Assembly (NCBI GenBank): GCA_018713215.1
Contig: DVFO01000010.1
Span: forward strand, 1-38,350
Length of the DNA: 38,350 nucleotides
Reading direction: 5' to 3'
Source of the DNA: Enterenecus faecium
GTDB taxonomy: Bacteria > Bacillota > Clostridia > Oscillospirales > Oscillospiraceae
Part shown: positions 22,356 to 30,105 of the stretch, piece after piece
Numbering within the stretch: the stretch's first letter is position 1
How the letters are laid out: each line of letters begins with the position of its first letter
Position numbers and translations under genes: made by a program
The notes under the pieces: generated by a model
Told to the model about the DNA's origin: nothing
Seen by the model: only the letters and a program-made list of their open reading frames with translations
Database searches by the model: none

Positions 22356-22947
22356 GAAGGAATTTCTCGCCGCCCTTCGTGCGGGTTTAGCTGGATTGCC
22401 CGAGGCAGACGTGCAGCATTGGCTGGACTTTTACTCTGAAATCATCGATGACCGGATGGAAGAGGGCATGACAGAGTCTGAGGCGGTGGCGGATGTGGGT
22501 TGTGTACACGATATCGTAACTCAAATTCTCTCTGAGACACCGCTGCCTAAGTTGGTCCATGCCAAAGTAAAGCCCAAGCGGCCACTCAAAGCATGGGAAA
22601 TTGTGTTGTTGGTCCTGGGCGCTCCGCTTTGGGTTCCGCTTCTCTTTGCGGGAGCACTTGTGGTTTTGGCCTGCTATGCGGTTCTCTGGGCCTGTATCAT
22701 CACTCTGTACGCCGTGGACCTCACCGCTGCGCTGGGCGGGGTGGCAGGTCTGGTGGGTTCTCTGCTGCTAGCCCCCTCCGGGGAGTTGGCCGCCAGAGTC
22801 TTTCTGCTGGGTGCCGGTCTGGCCTGTCTGGGCCTGGCTGTGCTCCTGTTTTTCGTCTTCAACCAGATTTCTGTCTGGATTCTGCGCCTGAGTAAAAAGG
22901 CCCTGCTGGCCCTTAAATTCCGCTTTGTGCAAAAGGAGGCTGTATGA
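22348..22947 (+). CDS. DUF1700 membrane protein
   Basis: A 199-residue protein. The N-terminal ~70 residues (MNKKEFLAALRAGLAGLPEADVQHWLDFYSEIIDDRMEEGMTESEAV) are the DUF1700 signature, a soluble helical segment. Three hydrophobic segments follow (about 85-180), then a short basic tail. The start at 22348 is preferred over the ATG two codons earlier because GAGAGGGA is seven bases upstream. It overlaps padR by 8 bases and the next gene by four, so the three are translated together. Function is unknown; it probably partners with the DUF4097 protein. Confidence 0.88.
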   Translation: MNKKEFLAALRAGLAGLPEADVQHWLDFYSEIIDDRMEEGMTESEAVADVGCVHDIVTQILSETPLPKLVHAKVKPKRPLKAWEIVLLVLGAPLWVPLLFAGALVVLACYAVLWACIITLYAVDLTAALGGVAGLVGSLLLAPSGELAARVFLLGAGLACLGLAVLLFFVFNQISVWILRLSKKALLALKFRFVQKEAV

Positions 22948-23732
22948 TGAGACGATCTAAAAAAATTGCCATTCTCACCTCGTGTGCCCTCATCATTGTG
23001 GGCTTTGTTCTGGCCCTGAGCGCCTTGATTGTGATGAAATTTGACCTGTCCCGGCTGAACACCCTGGACTACCACACCGCCACCTATCCGATACAGGAGT
23101 CCTTTTCCGCCATCCAGGTGGATGTCACCGACTGTGATGTACAGCTTCTCCCCTCCCAGGACGATACTTGCCGGGTAGAGTGTCCCGAGAGCCGGACCTC
23201 TCACTATGCTGTAGAGGTCAAGCAGGGCGTCCTCACCGTGTCTCAAAACGATACAGGTGCCTGGTACCATCACGTGGGTATCTACATGGGCCCCGTGGAA
23301 CTGACCATCTATCTGCCCCAGGACCAATATGAGCGCCTGTCCGTGGACTCCCTCAGCGGCACGGTCTCTGTGCCAGACCACTTTTCCTTCGATAACCTCC
23401 AGGTGTATACCACCAGTGGGTCGGTATACCTGGCCGCACAGGTGACGGAGGAGGCATGTGTAGACACGGTAAGCGGCGAGCTGGAACTCACCGGGACTCG
23501 GCCCCAGGCTCTTCGCCTGCAATCCACCAGTGGAAACGTAACCCTCACCGACTGCGATGCCCAAGCCATCCACATTGAGACCATCAGCGGAAACGTATCC
23601 GCCGCTCTGACCTCTTCCAAGACGTTCTCAGTTCAAACCGTCAGCGGTGATGTGCGTACCCCTCAGGGCACCACCGGAGACCTGTGTGAAATCTCCACCG
23701 TCAGCGGAAATATCACCTGCACCATCCAATAA
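22944..23732 (+). CDS. DUF4097 family surface protein
   Basis: A 262-residue protein with one N-terminal membrane segment (IAILTSCALIIVGFVLALSALIV) and a large extracytoplasmic part. That part has a repeated pattern of short beta strands ending in SG: LSGTVSV, TSGSVYL, VSGELEL, TSGNVTL, ISGNVSA, VSGDVRT, VSGNITC, spaced about 15-20 residues. This is typical of the beta-helix-like DUF4097 fold. The start shares ATGA with the DUF1700 gene. Probably an envelope component; no enzymatic motif is seen. Confidence 0.88.
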   Translation: MMRRSKKIAILTSCALIIVGFVLALSALIVMKFDLSRLNTLDYHTATYPIQESFSAIQVDVTDCDVQLLPSQDDTCRVECPESRTSHYAVEVKQGVLTVSQNDTGAWYHHVGIYMGPVELTIYLPQDQYERLSVDSLSGTVSVPDHFSFDNLQVYTTSGSVYLAAQVTEEACVDTVSGELELTGTRPQALRLQSTSGNVTLTDCDAQAIHIETISGNVSAALTSSKTFSVQTVSGDVRTPQGTTGDLCEISTVSGNITCTIQ

Positions 23733-23739
23733 ATAAATG

Positions 23740-23769
23740 AAGGCCCCACGGCAAAAACCGTGGGGCCTT
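23740..23769. terminator. Bidirectional terminator between the DUF4097 gene and recD2
   Basis: A perfect 12-bp stem (23740-23751 with 23758-23769) and 6-base loop between convergent genes. The minus-strand tail (TCATTTATTTATT) is the more T-rich. Confidence 0.8.
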
Positions 23770-23772
23770 GTG

Positions 23773-25992
23773 TTATTCTTGTGTTCCCTGTATGAGTCGG
23801 GTGCGCAGAGCGGAATACCGCCGGGTCTGGCGGTCGTTGTTCACCATCTTCTCCAAGAGCTCCGGGCTGCCCACCAAGATAAACAGCTCCTTGGCCCGAG
23901 TGATGGCGGTGTACAGCACCCCACGGGCCAGCAGCGTGGACGGCACATCCTGGAGGGCCAGAATCACTGCCCGGTACTCGCTGCCCTGGGACTTATGTAC
24001 CGTCACCGCATAGGCAGGCTCCAGCTCACCCAGCAGCTCCGGGGGATAGGCCACCAGGCGGCCATCAAAGGAGACGGTGACGCCCCCGGCGTCCACCTGC
24101 AAGATCTCCCCGATGTCCCCGTTGAACACTCCCAGGTCCTTCTCCCCCGTCTCCGGGTTCTCCCAAAAGAGGTCGTAGTTGTTCTTTACCTGCATCACCC
24201 GGTCCCCCTCCCGGAAGATATAGGGACCGAAGGCCCGCTCCCCCTTCCCCTCCTGAGCCGGGTTCAGGGCCTGCTGCAAGGCACGGTTCAAAGCGGCGGT
24301 GCCTGCCTCCCGGCGGCGTGTGGGAGAGAGCACCTGAATCTGACTGGGGGGAATCCCCATGTTCTGGGGCAGCCGCCGCTGGCACAGCTCCACAATGGTG
24401 TCCACCGTGCGCACCGCGTCCCCCCGCTTCATGCAGAAGAAGTCCTTGCTGTGGTTGGTCAGGTCTGGCATGACCCCTTGGTTGACCCCGTGGGCGTTCA
24501 TGACAATGGCGCTCTCCTGGGCCTGGCGAAAAATCTCGGTGAGAGCCACCCCCGGCACCACATGGCTGCGCAGCAGGTGGTCCAGCACGTTGCCCGGACC
24601 CACGGAGGGCAGCTGGTCCGGGTCACCCACCAGTACAAGACGGCAGTCCCCCCGCATGGCGGCCAGCAGGGCGGACATTAGAGACATGTCCACCATGGAG
24701 GTCTCGTCCACAATGACGGCATCCACCCCCAGGGGGTCGTCCTGGTTCTTGGTAAAGGCCAACTGTCCGGTATAGGGGTCCATCTTGGTCTCCAGCAGCC
24801 GGTGGATGGTGTAGGCATCCTGTCCACAGGTCTCGCTCATGCGCTTGGCGGCTCGTCCCGTCGGAGCGGCCAGAGCGGTCTCCAGCCCCAGGTGGTCAAA
24901 GAGGGCCAGCACGCCCCGCAGAGAGGTGGTCTTACCCGTGCCAGGACCTCCCGTGAGGAGCATCACCTGGCGGCTTGCCGCCAGCTCCACAGCGTCCCGC
25001 TGTTGCTGAGCGTAGGTGATGCCCTGGCGGCGCTGGATATCCTCCAGCAGCTGGTCCAGATTGTGGGGCGGGGTGAGCTCCATGGTGCACATCTCGCTCA
25101 GGCGCATAGCCACATAGCACTCCGCCCCGTACAGCCCCGCTAAGTAGCAGGCAGTGACCCCGGCGATGCTCTCCCGCACCACCTCGCCCCGCTGGATGAG
25201 GGCTTCCAGCCCGGTGTCCAGGCACTCCCCCTCCACGCCGATGAGGGCGCCTGTGGCGGCCAGCAGCTTGTCCTGGGGGAGGAACACGTGGCCGTTGTCG
25301 GCGTTGTGCTCCAGCTCAAAGAGGAGGGCGGTCTCCACCCGCTGGGGGTCGTCCCCCGCCACGCCCAGCTCAATGGCCAGCTGGTCCACCTTGGAGAAGG
25401 GGATGTCCAGGCCACGGTCGGCCAGAAGGTAGGGGTTATTCTGCACCATTTCCACCGCCAGGTCCCCGAACCGCTGGTAGAGGGGCATGGCGGCGGCCAG
25501 GGGTAGCTGGTGCTGGGTGAGAAACTCCGCCAAGTTCCGCATGCCCATCTGGGCCCGGAAGCCCTCGCTGATGGTGCGGGCCCGCTTGAGGCTCACCCCT
25601 CGGATTTGGGCCAACTCCTCCGGGGCATTCTCAATGATCTCCAGGGCCTGGGCCCCGAACTTATCCACAATCTGACGGGCCAGCCCCATGCGGATGCCCT
25701 TCACCGCCCCGGAGGCCAGGTATTCATAGATGGCCTTCTCCCCCACTGGCATGCGCCGATAGATGGCCTCGGCCTTGAACTGCTCCCCGTAGCTGGCATG
25801 GCGGCCCCAGCTGCCCTCCAGCTCCAGGGTCTCCCCCGGGGCCACGCCGGGCATACAGCCCACCACCGTCACCTCACCCCGGTTGGGGGTGTCCAGGCGC
25901 AGCACCGTGTAGCCGTTCTCCTCGTTGCGGAAGAGGATGGCGGTGACGGTGCCCTCCAGGTGGTTGTGAGATTCTTGTTGGGTCTGGCTCAC
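23773..25992 (-). CDS. recD2: ATP-dependent RecD2-like DNA helicase
   Basis: 5'-3' superfamily 1B helicase of the RecD2 (YrrC) type, which acts without RecBC. The 739 residues have an N-terminal OB-like domain, a helix-hairpin-helix region (EELAQIRGVSLKRARTISEGF), Walker A LLTGGPGTGKTTSL, motif II VDETSMVD, motif III GDPDQLPSVGPG, motif V VHKSQGSEYRAVIL and motif VI YTAITRAKEL. GTG at 25992 is preferred because GAGGAGG is eight bases upstream; a TTG at 26016 overlapping the cysS stop has no ribosome site. Third gene of the cysE-cysS-recD2 unit. Confidence 0.93.
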   Translation of the reverse strand: MSQTQQESHNHLEGTVTAILFRNEENGYTVLRLDTPNRGEVTVVGCMPGVAPGETLELEGSWGRHASYGEQFKAEAIYRRMPVGEKAIYEYLASGAVKGIRMGLARQIVDKFGAQALEIIENAPEELAQIRGVSLKRARTISEGFRAQMGMRNLAEFLTQHQLPLAAAMPLYQRFGDLAVEMVQNNPYLLADRGLDIPFSKVDQLAIELGVAGDDPQRVETALLFELEHNADNGHVFLPQDKLLAATGALIGVEGECLDTGLEALIQRGEVVRESIAGVTACYLAGLYGAECYVAMRLSEMCTMELTPPHNLDQLLEDIQRRQGITYAQQQRDAVELAASRQVMLLTGGPGTGKTTSLRGVLALFDHLGLETALAAPTGRAAKRMSETCGQDAYTIHRLLETKMDPYTGQLAFTKNQDDPLGVDAVIVDETSMVDMSLMSALLAAMRGDCRLVLVGDPDQLPSVGPGNVLDHLLRSHVVPGVALTEIFRQAQESAIVMNAHGVNQGVMPDLTNHSKDFFCMKRGDAVRTVDTIVELCQRRLPQNMGIPPSQIQVLSPTRRREAGTAALNRALQQALNPAQEGKGERAFGPYIFREGDRVMQVKNNYDLFWENPETGEKDLGVFNGDIGEILQVDAGGVTVSFDGRLVAYPPELLGELEPAYAVTVHKSQGSEYRAVILALQDVPSTLLARGVLYTAITRAKELFILVGSPELLEKMVNNDRQTRRYSALRTRLIQGTQE

Positions 25993-26012
25993 GCCCCGCC
26001 CCTCCTCTTGTT

Positions 26013-27461
26013 TCAAATTCGTCTCCAGCTGGCCCCGTTGGGCATGTCGGTGACCTCAATGCCCTGGGCCTTCAGCTCGTCCCGGATGCGGTCGGCCTCG
26101 GCAAAGTTCTTGGCCTTCTTGGCCTCGGCACGGGCCTTCACCAGCGCGTCAATGGCGGGGTCTCCCTCGCCGTGGATGGTGAACTCCCCAGAGGCGGCCT
26201 TCTGGGCCTGGGCCTGCTGGCTACGGCGCAGCTCTGCGGCCTTGTCCAGCAGAGACAGGGAGAGCACCTGGTCAAAGTCGTTCAAAATGGCCAGACGGGT
26301 GGCGTCGTTGGTCTTGGCCTTCAAGGCATCGTAGAGGCAGGTCACCGCCATGGAGGTGTTCAGGTCGTTGCCCACCTGAGTCTTAAACTTGCTGCGGTAC
26401 TCCTCCACCACAGCCTGGTCCACCTCGCCGTCCTCGGGCTTGAGGGCGGCAATCTTCTTCACCAGCTTCTGGTAGGCAGTGGCGGCGTTGTCCAGGTTCT
26501 CCCAGGTGAACACCAGGCCCTTGCGGTAGTGGCTCTGGAGGCAGAAGAAGCGGTAGGCCAGGGGGTCATAGCCCTTCTCCTCCAGCAGGGAGACGGTGAG
26601 GAACTCGCCCTTGCTCTTGGACATCTTGCCGGAGTTGGTGTTCAGGTGGGCCACGTGGAACCACTGCTTGCACCAGGGGTGGCCGAAGTAGGCCTCGGAC
26701 TGAGCGATCTCATTGGTGTGGTGGGGGAAAGCGTTGTCCACGCCGCCGCAGTGCAGGTCCAGATACTCGCCGTTGAACTTGGCGGAGATGCCGGAGCACT
26801 CGATGTGCCAGCCGGGATAGCCCACGCCCCAGGGGGAGTCCCATTTCAGAGCCTGGTCCTCAAACTTGGACTTGGTAAACCAGAGCACAAAGTCGTTTTT
26901 GTTGCGCTTGTTCACGTCCTCTTCCACGCCCTCGCGGACACCCACGGCCAGGTCCTCCTCGTCGTGGTCGTTGAACACATAGTAGTGGTCCAGCTTGGAG
27001 GTGTCAAAGTACACGTTGCCGCCGGCAAAGTAGGCGTACCCCTTCTCCATGAGGGTCTCCACCATGTGGATGAACTCGTCAATGAGGCCGGTGGCGGGCT
27101 GCACCACGTCGGGGGTCTTGATGTTCAGCTTGCGGCAGTCGTCAAAGAAGGCGTCGGTGTAGAACTGGGCGATCTCCATGACAGTTTTGTGCTCCCGCTT
27201 GGCGCCCTTGAGCATCTTGTCCTCGCCGGTGTCCGCATCGGAGGCCAGGTGTCCCACGTCGGTGATGTTCATCACCCGGTTCACGTCGTACCCCTCCCAG
27301 CGCAGGTACTTCTCCAGCACGTCCTCCATGATGTAGGAGCGCAGGTTGCCGATGTGGGCAAAGTGGTACACGGTGGGGCCGCAGGTGTACATCTCCACAC
27401 GGCCAGGGGTGTGGGTCTGGAATTCGTCCTTCTTACGGGTAGCGGAATTGTATAGATACAT
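26013..27461 (-). CDS. cysS: Cysteine--tRNA ligase
   Basis: Class I aminoacyl-tRNA synthetase that charges tRNA-Cys. The 482 residues include MYTCGPTVYHFAHIGNLRSY, with the zinc Cys and the HIGN form of the HIGH motif; the catalytic HIECSGISAKFNGEYLDLHCGGVDNAFPHHTNEIAQSEA; and the KMSKSKGEF signature. The ATG has AAGGAG upstream, inside the end of cysE, only three bases away. It is controlled with cysE by the cysteine T-box upstream, so low charged tRNA-Cys would raise both cysteine synthesis and its activation. Confidence 0.97.
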   Translation of the reverse strand: MYLYNSATRKKDEFQTHTPGRVEMYTCGPTVYHFAHIGNLRSYIMEDVLEKYLRWEGYDVNRVMNITDVGHLASDADTGEDKMLKGAKREHKTVMEIAQFYTDAFFDDCRKLNIKTPDVVQPATGLIDEFIHMVETLMEKGYAYFAGGNVYFDTSKLDHYYVFNDHDEEDLAVGVREGVEEDVNKRNKNDFVLWFTKSKFEDQALKWDSPWGVGYPGWHIECSGISAKFNGEYLDLHCGGVDNAFPHHTNEIAQSEAYFGHPWCKQWFHVAHLNTNSGKMSKSKGEFLTVSLLEEKGYDPLAYRFFCLQSHYRKGLVFTWENLDNAATAYQKLVKKIAALKPEDGEVDQAVVEEYRSKFKTQVGNDLNTSMAVTCLYDALKAKTNDATRLAILNDFDQVLSLSLLDKAAELRRSQQAQAQKAASGEFTIHGEGDPAIDALVKARAEAKKAKNFAEADRIRDELKAQGIEVTDMPNGASWRRI

Positions 27462-27464
27462 GGT

Positions 27465-28109
27465 TTACTTCTCCTTTTTCATCTGGTTTACCTGTTTTTC
27501 CAGCAGCTCAACCCGAGCCGCCAGGGTTCCCAACTTTTCCAAAGTGGGGTTTTTCACGCTGGTCTGGTCCACCGTATCGGTATAGTTGACCTTTTCCCCG
27601 CGGACCCGCACCACCTGGGCAGGGACACCCACGGCGGTGGCGTGGTCGGGAATCTCAGTGAGGACCACGGCATTGGCGGCAATGCGGGAGCCGTCTCCCA
27701 CGCGGAAGGGGCCCAATACCTTGGCCCCGCAGGAGATCATCACATTGTTGCCAATGGTGGGGTGGCGCTTGCCGCAGTCCTTGCCGGTGCCGCCCAGAGT
27801 GACTCCGTGGTAGATGAGGCAGTCGTCTCCCACCTCGGCAGTCTCGCCGATGACGATTCCCATGCCGTGGTCAATAACCAGGCGGCGGCCCAGCTTGGCC
27901 CCAGGGTGAATCTCGATTCCCGTCCAGAACCGGCTCCACTGGGACACGAACCGGGCCAGGAATTTCAGGTGGTGCACATAGAGGAAATGGGCCAGGCGGT
28001 GATAGAGCACCGCGTGGACGCCGGGATAGAGCAAAAAGATCTCCAGACGGCTCCGGGCCGCCGGGTCTCTGGCTTGGTAAGCACGCAAAGTTTCTCCCAA
28101 TCGGGTCAA
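27465..28109 (-). CDS. cysE: Serine O-acetyltransferase
   Basis: First step of cysteine synthesis: L-serine + acetyl-CoA to O-acetylserine. The 214 residues have an N-terminal helical region and a left-handed beta-helix of hexapeptide repeats (GIEIHPGAKLGRRLVIDHGMGIVIGETAEVGDDCLIYHGVTLGG), with the catalytic His of IDHGMG and the GKRHPTIGNNVMIS loop. The start is TTG at 28109, seven bases after GAGGAGG; the longer open frame upstream would run through the T-box terminator. The C-terminus ends in a short predicted coiled coil (LEKLGTLAARVELLEKQVNQMKKEK). Confidence 0.93.
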   Translation of the reverse strand: MTRLGETLRAYQARDPAARSRLEIFLLYPGVHAVLYHRLAHFLYVHHLKFLARFVSQWSRFWTGIEIHPGAKLGRRLVIDHGMGIVIGETAEVGDDCLIYHGVTLGGTGKDCGKRHPTIGNNVMISCGAKVLGPFRVGDGSRIAANAVVLTEIPDHATAVGVPAQVVRVRGEKVNYTDTVDQTSVKNPTLEKLGTLAARVELLEKQVNQMKKEK

Positions 28110-28142
28110 AACGATTCCTCCTCTCCTGCGGATAGACCCATG

Positions 28143-28377
28143 AAACAAAAACGCCTCTCATACCATCAAGGTATGAGAGGCGATGTACTCGCGGTTCCAC
28201 TCTCGTTTGTCACTCAAAGGCCGTCACGTGGCCTGGCCGGAGGGCATCTGTATCCCCCTCGCTCCCGCTTGCACTTCACGCACGCTTCCCCCGAGCCCTG
28301 CTTTCAGCCGCTGACAAGGCCTCTCTGACGGATTTCACACACGCTACTCAAATGCGTTCACAGCGATATTTACTTAC
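28143..28377 (-). promoter_or_regulatory. Cysteine T-box leader of cysE-cysS
   Basis: A tRNA-sensing leader on the minus strand. The T-box sequence AGAGTGGAACCGCG lies at 28203-28190. Just after it is the terminator (28182-28152, 13-bp perfect stem) with a T-rich tail (28151-28143). In the stem I region the context GTGAAG-TGC-AAGC places a TGC (Cys) specifier at 28273-28271. The antiterminator bulge is TGGA, whose A pairs with U73, the discriminator base of tRNA-Cys, which agrees with the Cys specifier and with the genes controlled. Uncharged tRNA-Cys would stabilise the antiterminator and allow expression. Confidence 0.92.
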
Positions 28378-28383
28378 CCCAGT

Positions 28384-28412
28384 ATATTACCACGGCCCCT
28401 CTGGGGTGTCAA
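28384..28412 (-). promoter_or_regulatory. Promoter of the cysteine T-box operon
   Basis: On the minus strand, TTGACA-N17-TAATAT. It lies inside the 3' end of the upstream gene, whose TAA stop codon is part of the -10 element. Confidence 0.82.
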
Positions 28413-29112
28413 GGCTCGTAACCGCCAAATCCTCCCCCCGGATTTCCCCACGCTCCCACAGCACGGCCAACAGCGGCTCTTCCATCTCCTCCGGCAGGTC
28501 CAGCCCCGGGGCGGTGAGGCGCAGGCCGTCCAGGCGGCAATCCCCGTACACCTCCAGGCACCGCCCCCACCGGGGACCCCCGGGAGAAAAGGCCACCGTC
28601 ACCTCCGCCCCCGCCGCGGCCGGGGCCACCGGGAGGCCGTACTGGCCGTGGAGCCACCGGGCGTAGTTCTCCCCTTCCCCTGGCACCTGGATGAGCAAGC
28701 CCCGCACCAGGGGGCACAGCCGCTGCGCGGTGCGCTGCAAGGGGATGGTGAGGCGCTGGGCCACCAGAGCTATCCGCCCCTCTCCTGGGGGAATACCTAA
28801 CCCTTCCAACGCCCCCAGGGCCAACTGGTCCGCCTGGGCCTGGTACAGGACCTCCACCTCAATTCCGGAAAAGCCCGACTCCTGGAGGCTCCAGGGGCAG
28901 CTTTCGGGCCAGATCACCTGGCGCACTCCCGCCTGGTACAGGGCACGCACTGCCCGCCGCATCCGCCGCCTCTTCCGCCACATCCCCATGGAGGGTGGGG
29001 CGCACACCGTCACGGTCAGCACAGGCAGCGTCCCATAATAGTGCAGGTCACTGCTCCCCCGCCCCTTCTCTTCCCTCCAGATCAGCCGACCCACCGCTGC
29101 CACATCCGCCAC
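28387..29112 (-). CDS. Hypothetical protein, 241 residues
   Basis: No family recognised. Predicted soluble, basic in the first third (MWRKRRRMRRAVRALYQAGVRQVIWPE), without signal peptide or membrane segments. Later segments such as EGRIALVAQRLTIPLQRTAQRLCPLVRGLLIQVPGEGENYARWL look like an alternating strand-helix fold with a possible Rossmann-like start. The GTG at 29112 has only a weak site (GGAAG), so a start slightly downstream (GTG three or six codons later) is possible. It runs towards the T-box operon and its end contains that operon's promoter. Codon use matches its neighbours, supporting a real gene. Confidence 0.65.
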   Translation of the reverse strand: MADVAAVGRLIWREEKGRGSSDLHYYGTLPVLTVTVCAPPSMGMWRKRRRMRRAVRALYQAGVRQVIWPESCPWSLQESGFSGIEVEVLYQAQADQLALGALEGLGIPPGEGRIALVAQRLTIPLQRTAQRLCPLVRGLLIQVPGEGENYARWLHGQYGLPVAPAAAGAEVTVAFSPGGPRWGRCLEVYGDCRLDGLRLTAPGLDLPEEMEEPLLAVLWERGEIRGEDLAVTSLDTPEGPW

Positions 29113-29139
29113 CTACTTCCAAAACCCGGAACTGCACCA

Positions 29140-29168
29140 TTGATTTCACCCCGGATTGATGATAGAAT
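29140..29168 (+). promoter_or_regulatory. degV promoter
   Basis: TTGATT-N17-TAGAAT, about 46 bases before the degV ATG. Confidence 0.65.
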
Positions 29169-29214
29169 ACAGGGGTATTCCAAGAACCATACTTATGACG
29201 ATGGAGGACTCTCT

Positions 29215-30057
29215 ATGTCTATTAAAATCACCGCTGACAGCACCTGCGATCTGCCCCAGGCCCTGTTGGAGAAATACCAGATCACCATTGTGCCCCTCTA
29301 TGTGAATCTGGACGGGGTGGTGCATCGGGACGGCGTGGACATCGTCCCCGAGCAGATTTTCGACCACGTGGCCGCCGGAGGCAACCTGCCCACCACAGCT
29401 GCCATCAACATCGCCGATTACACGGAGATCTTCGCCCCTCTGTCCGCCCAGTATGACGCGGTCATCCACATCAACATCAGCCAGGACTTCTCCTCCTGCC
29501 ACCAGAATGCGGTTCTTGCCGCCGGGGAGTTTGACAATGTGTTTGTGGTGGACTCCCGCAACCTCTCCTGTGGCCACGGCTTTGTGGTACTGGAGGCCGC
29601 TCTGGCCGCCGCCCGTGGAGAAAAGGCAGAGGACATCCTGCCCTATCTGGAGCGCCTCACCGCTCGGGTGGACACCACCTTCGTGGTGGACAAGCTGGAC
29701 TACCTGGCCAAGGGTGGCCGGTGCTCCGCCGTGGCGGCGCTGGGCGCCAACCTGCTCAAGCTTAAGCCCTGCATCCAGGTCTCGGACGGCAAGATGGGCG
29801 TGGCCAAGAAGTACCGGGGCAACTGGGACAAGGTGCTGCTGGACTATGTGAAGGAGCGGGTGTCCGACCCCACGGGTATCAACCGGGACCGCATCTTCCT
29901 GGTACATACCCGGTGTGACCAGGGGGTGGTGGAGTCGGTCCGGGCCGCCCTGGTGGGCTACGGCTTCCAGGACATCTACGAGGCCACCGCTGGATGCACC
30001 ATCTCCAGCCACTGTGGCCCCAACACCCTGGGCATCATCTTCCTGCGCAACGAATAA
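29215..30057 (+). CDS. degV: DegV family protein (fatty acid-binding)
   Basis: A 280-residue DegV protein. Members bind a fatty acid between two domains, and the FakB branch presents it to the kinase FakA for incorporation into phospholipid. The N-terminus IKITADSTCDLPQALLEKYQITIVPLYV and the HINISQDFSSCHQNAVLAA block (Ser residues near the lipid carboxylate) are diagnostic, as is LDYLAKGGRCSAVAALGANLLKLKPCI. The start at 29215 has TGGAGGA upstream. No fakA is nearby, so whether it serves as FakB is inferred from the family only. Confidence 0.93.
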   Translation: MSIKITADSTCDLPQALLEKYQITIVPLYVNLDGVVHRDGVDIVPEQIFDHVAAGGNLPTTAAINIADYTEIFAPLSAQYDAVIHINISQDFSSCHQNAVLAAGEFDNVFVVDSRNLSCGHGFVVLEAALAAARGEKAEDILPYLERLTARVDTTFVVDKLDYLAKGGRCSAVAALGANLLKLKPCIQVSDGKMGVAKKYRGNWDKVLLDYVKERVSDPTGINRDRIFLVHTRCDQGVVESVRAALVGYGFQDIYEATAGCTISSHCGPNTLGIIFLRNE

Positions 30058-30061
30058 GCAT

Positions 30062-30105
30062 AAAAAAGGACCATCCACGGACAACTCCGTGGATGGTCCT
30101 TTTTT
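30062..30105. terminator. Bidirectional terminator between degV and the S41 peptidase gene
   Basis: A perfect 20-bp stem (30062-30081 with 30086-30105) with a CAAC loop and runs of six A/T at both ends; one of the strongest terminators here. Confidence 0.95.
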
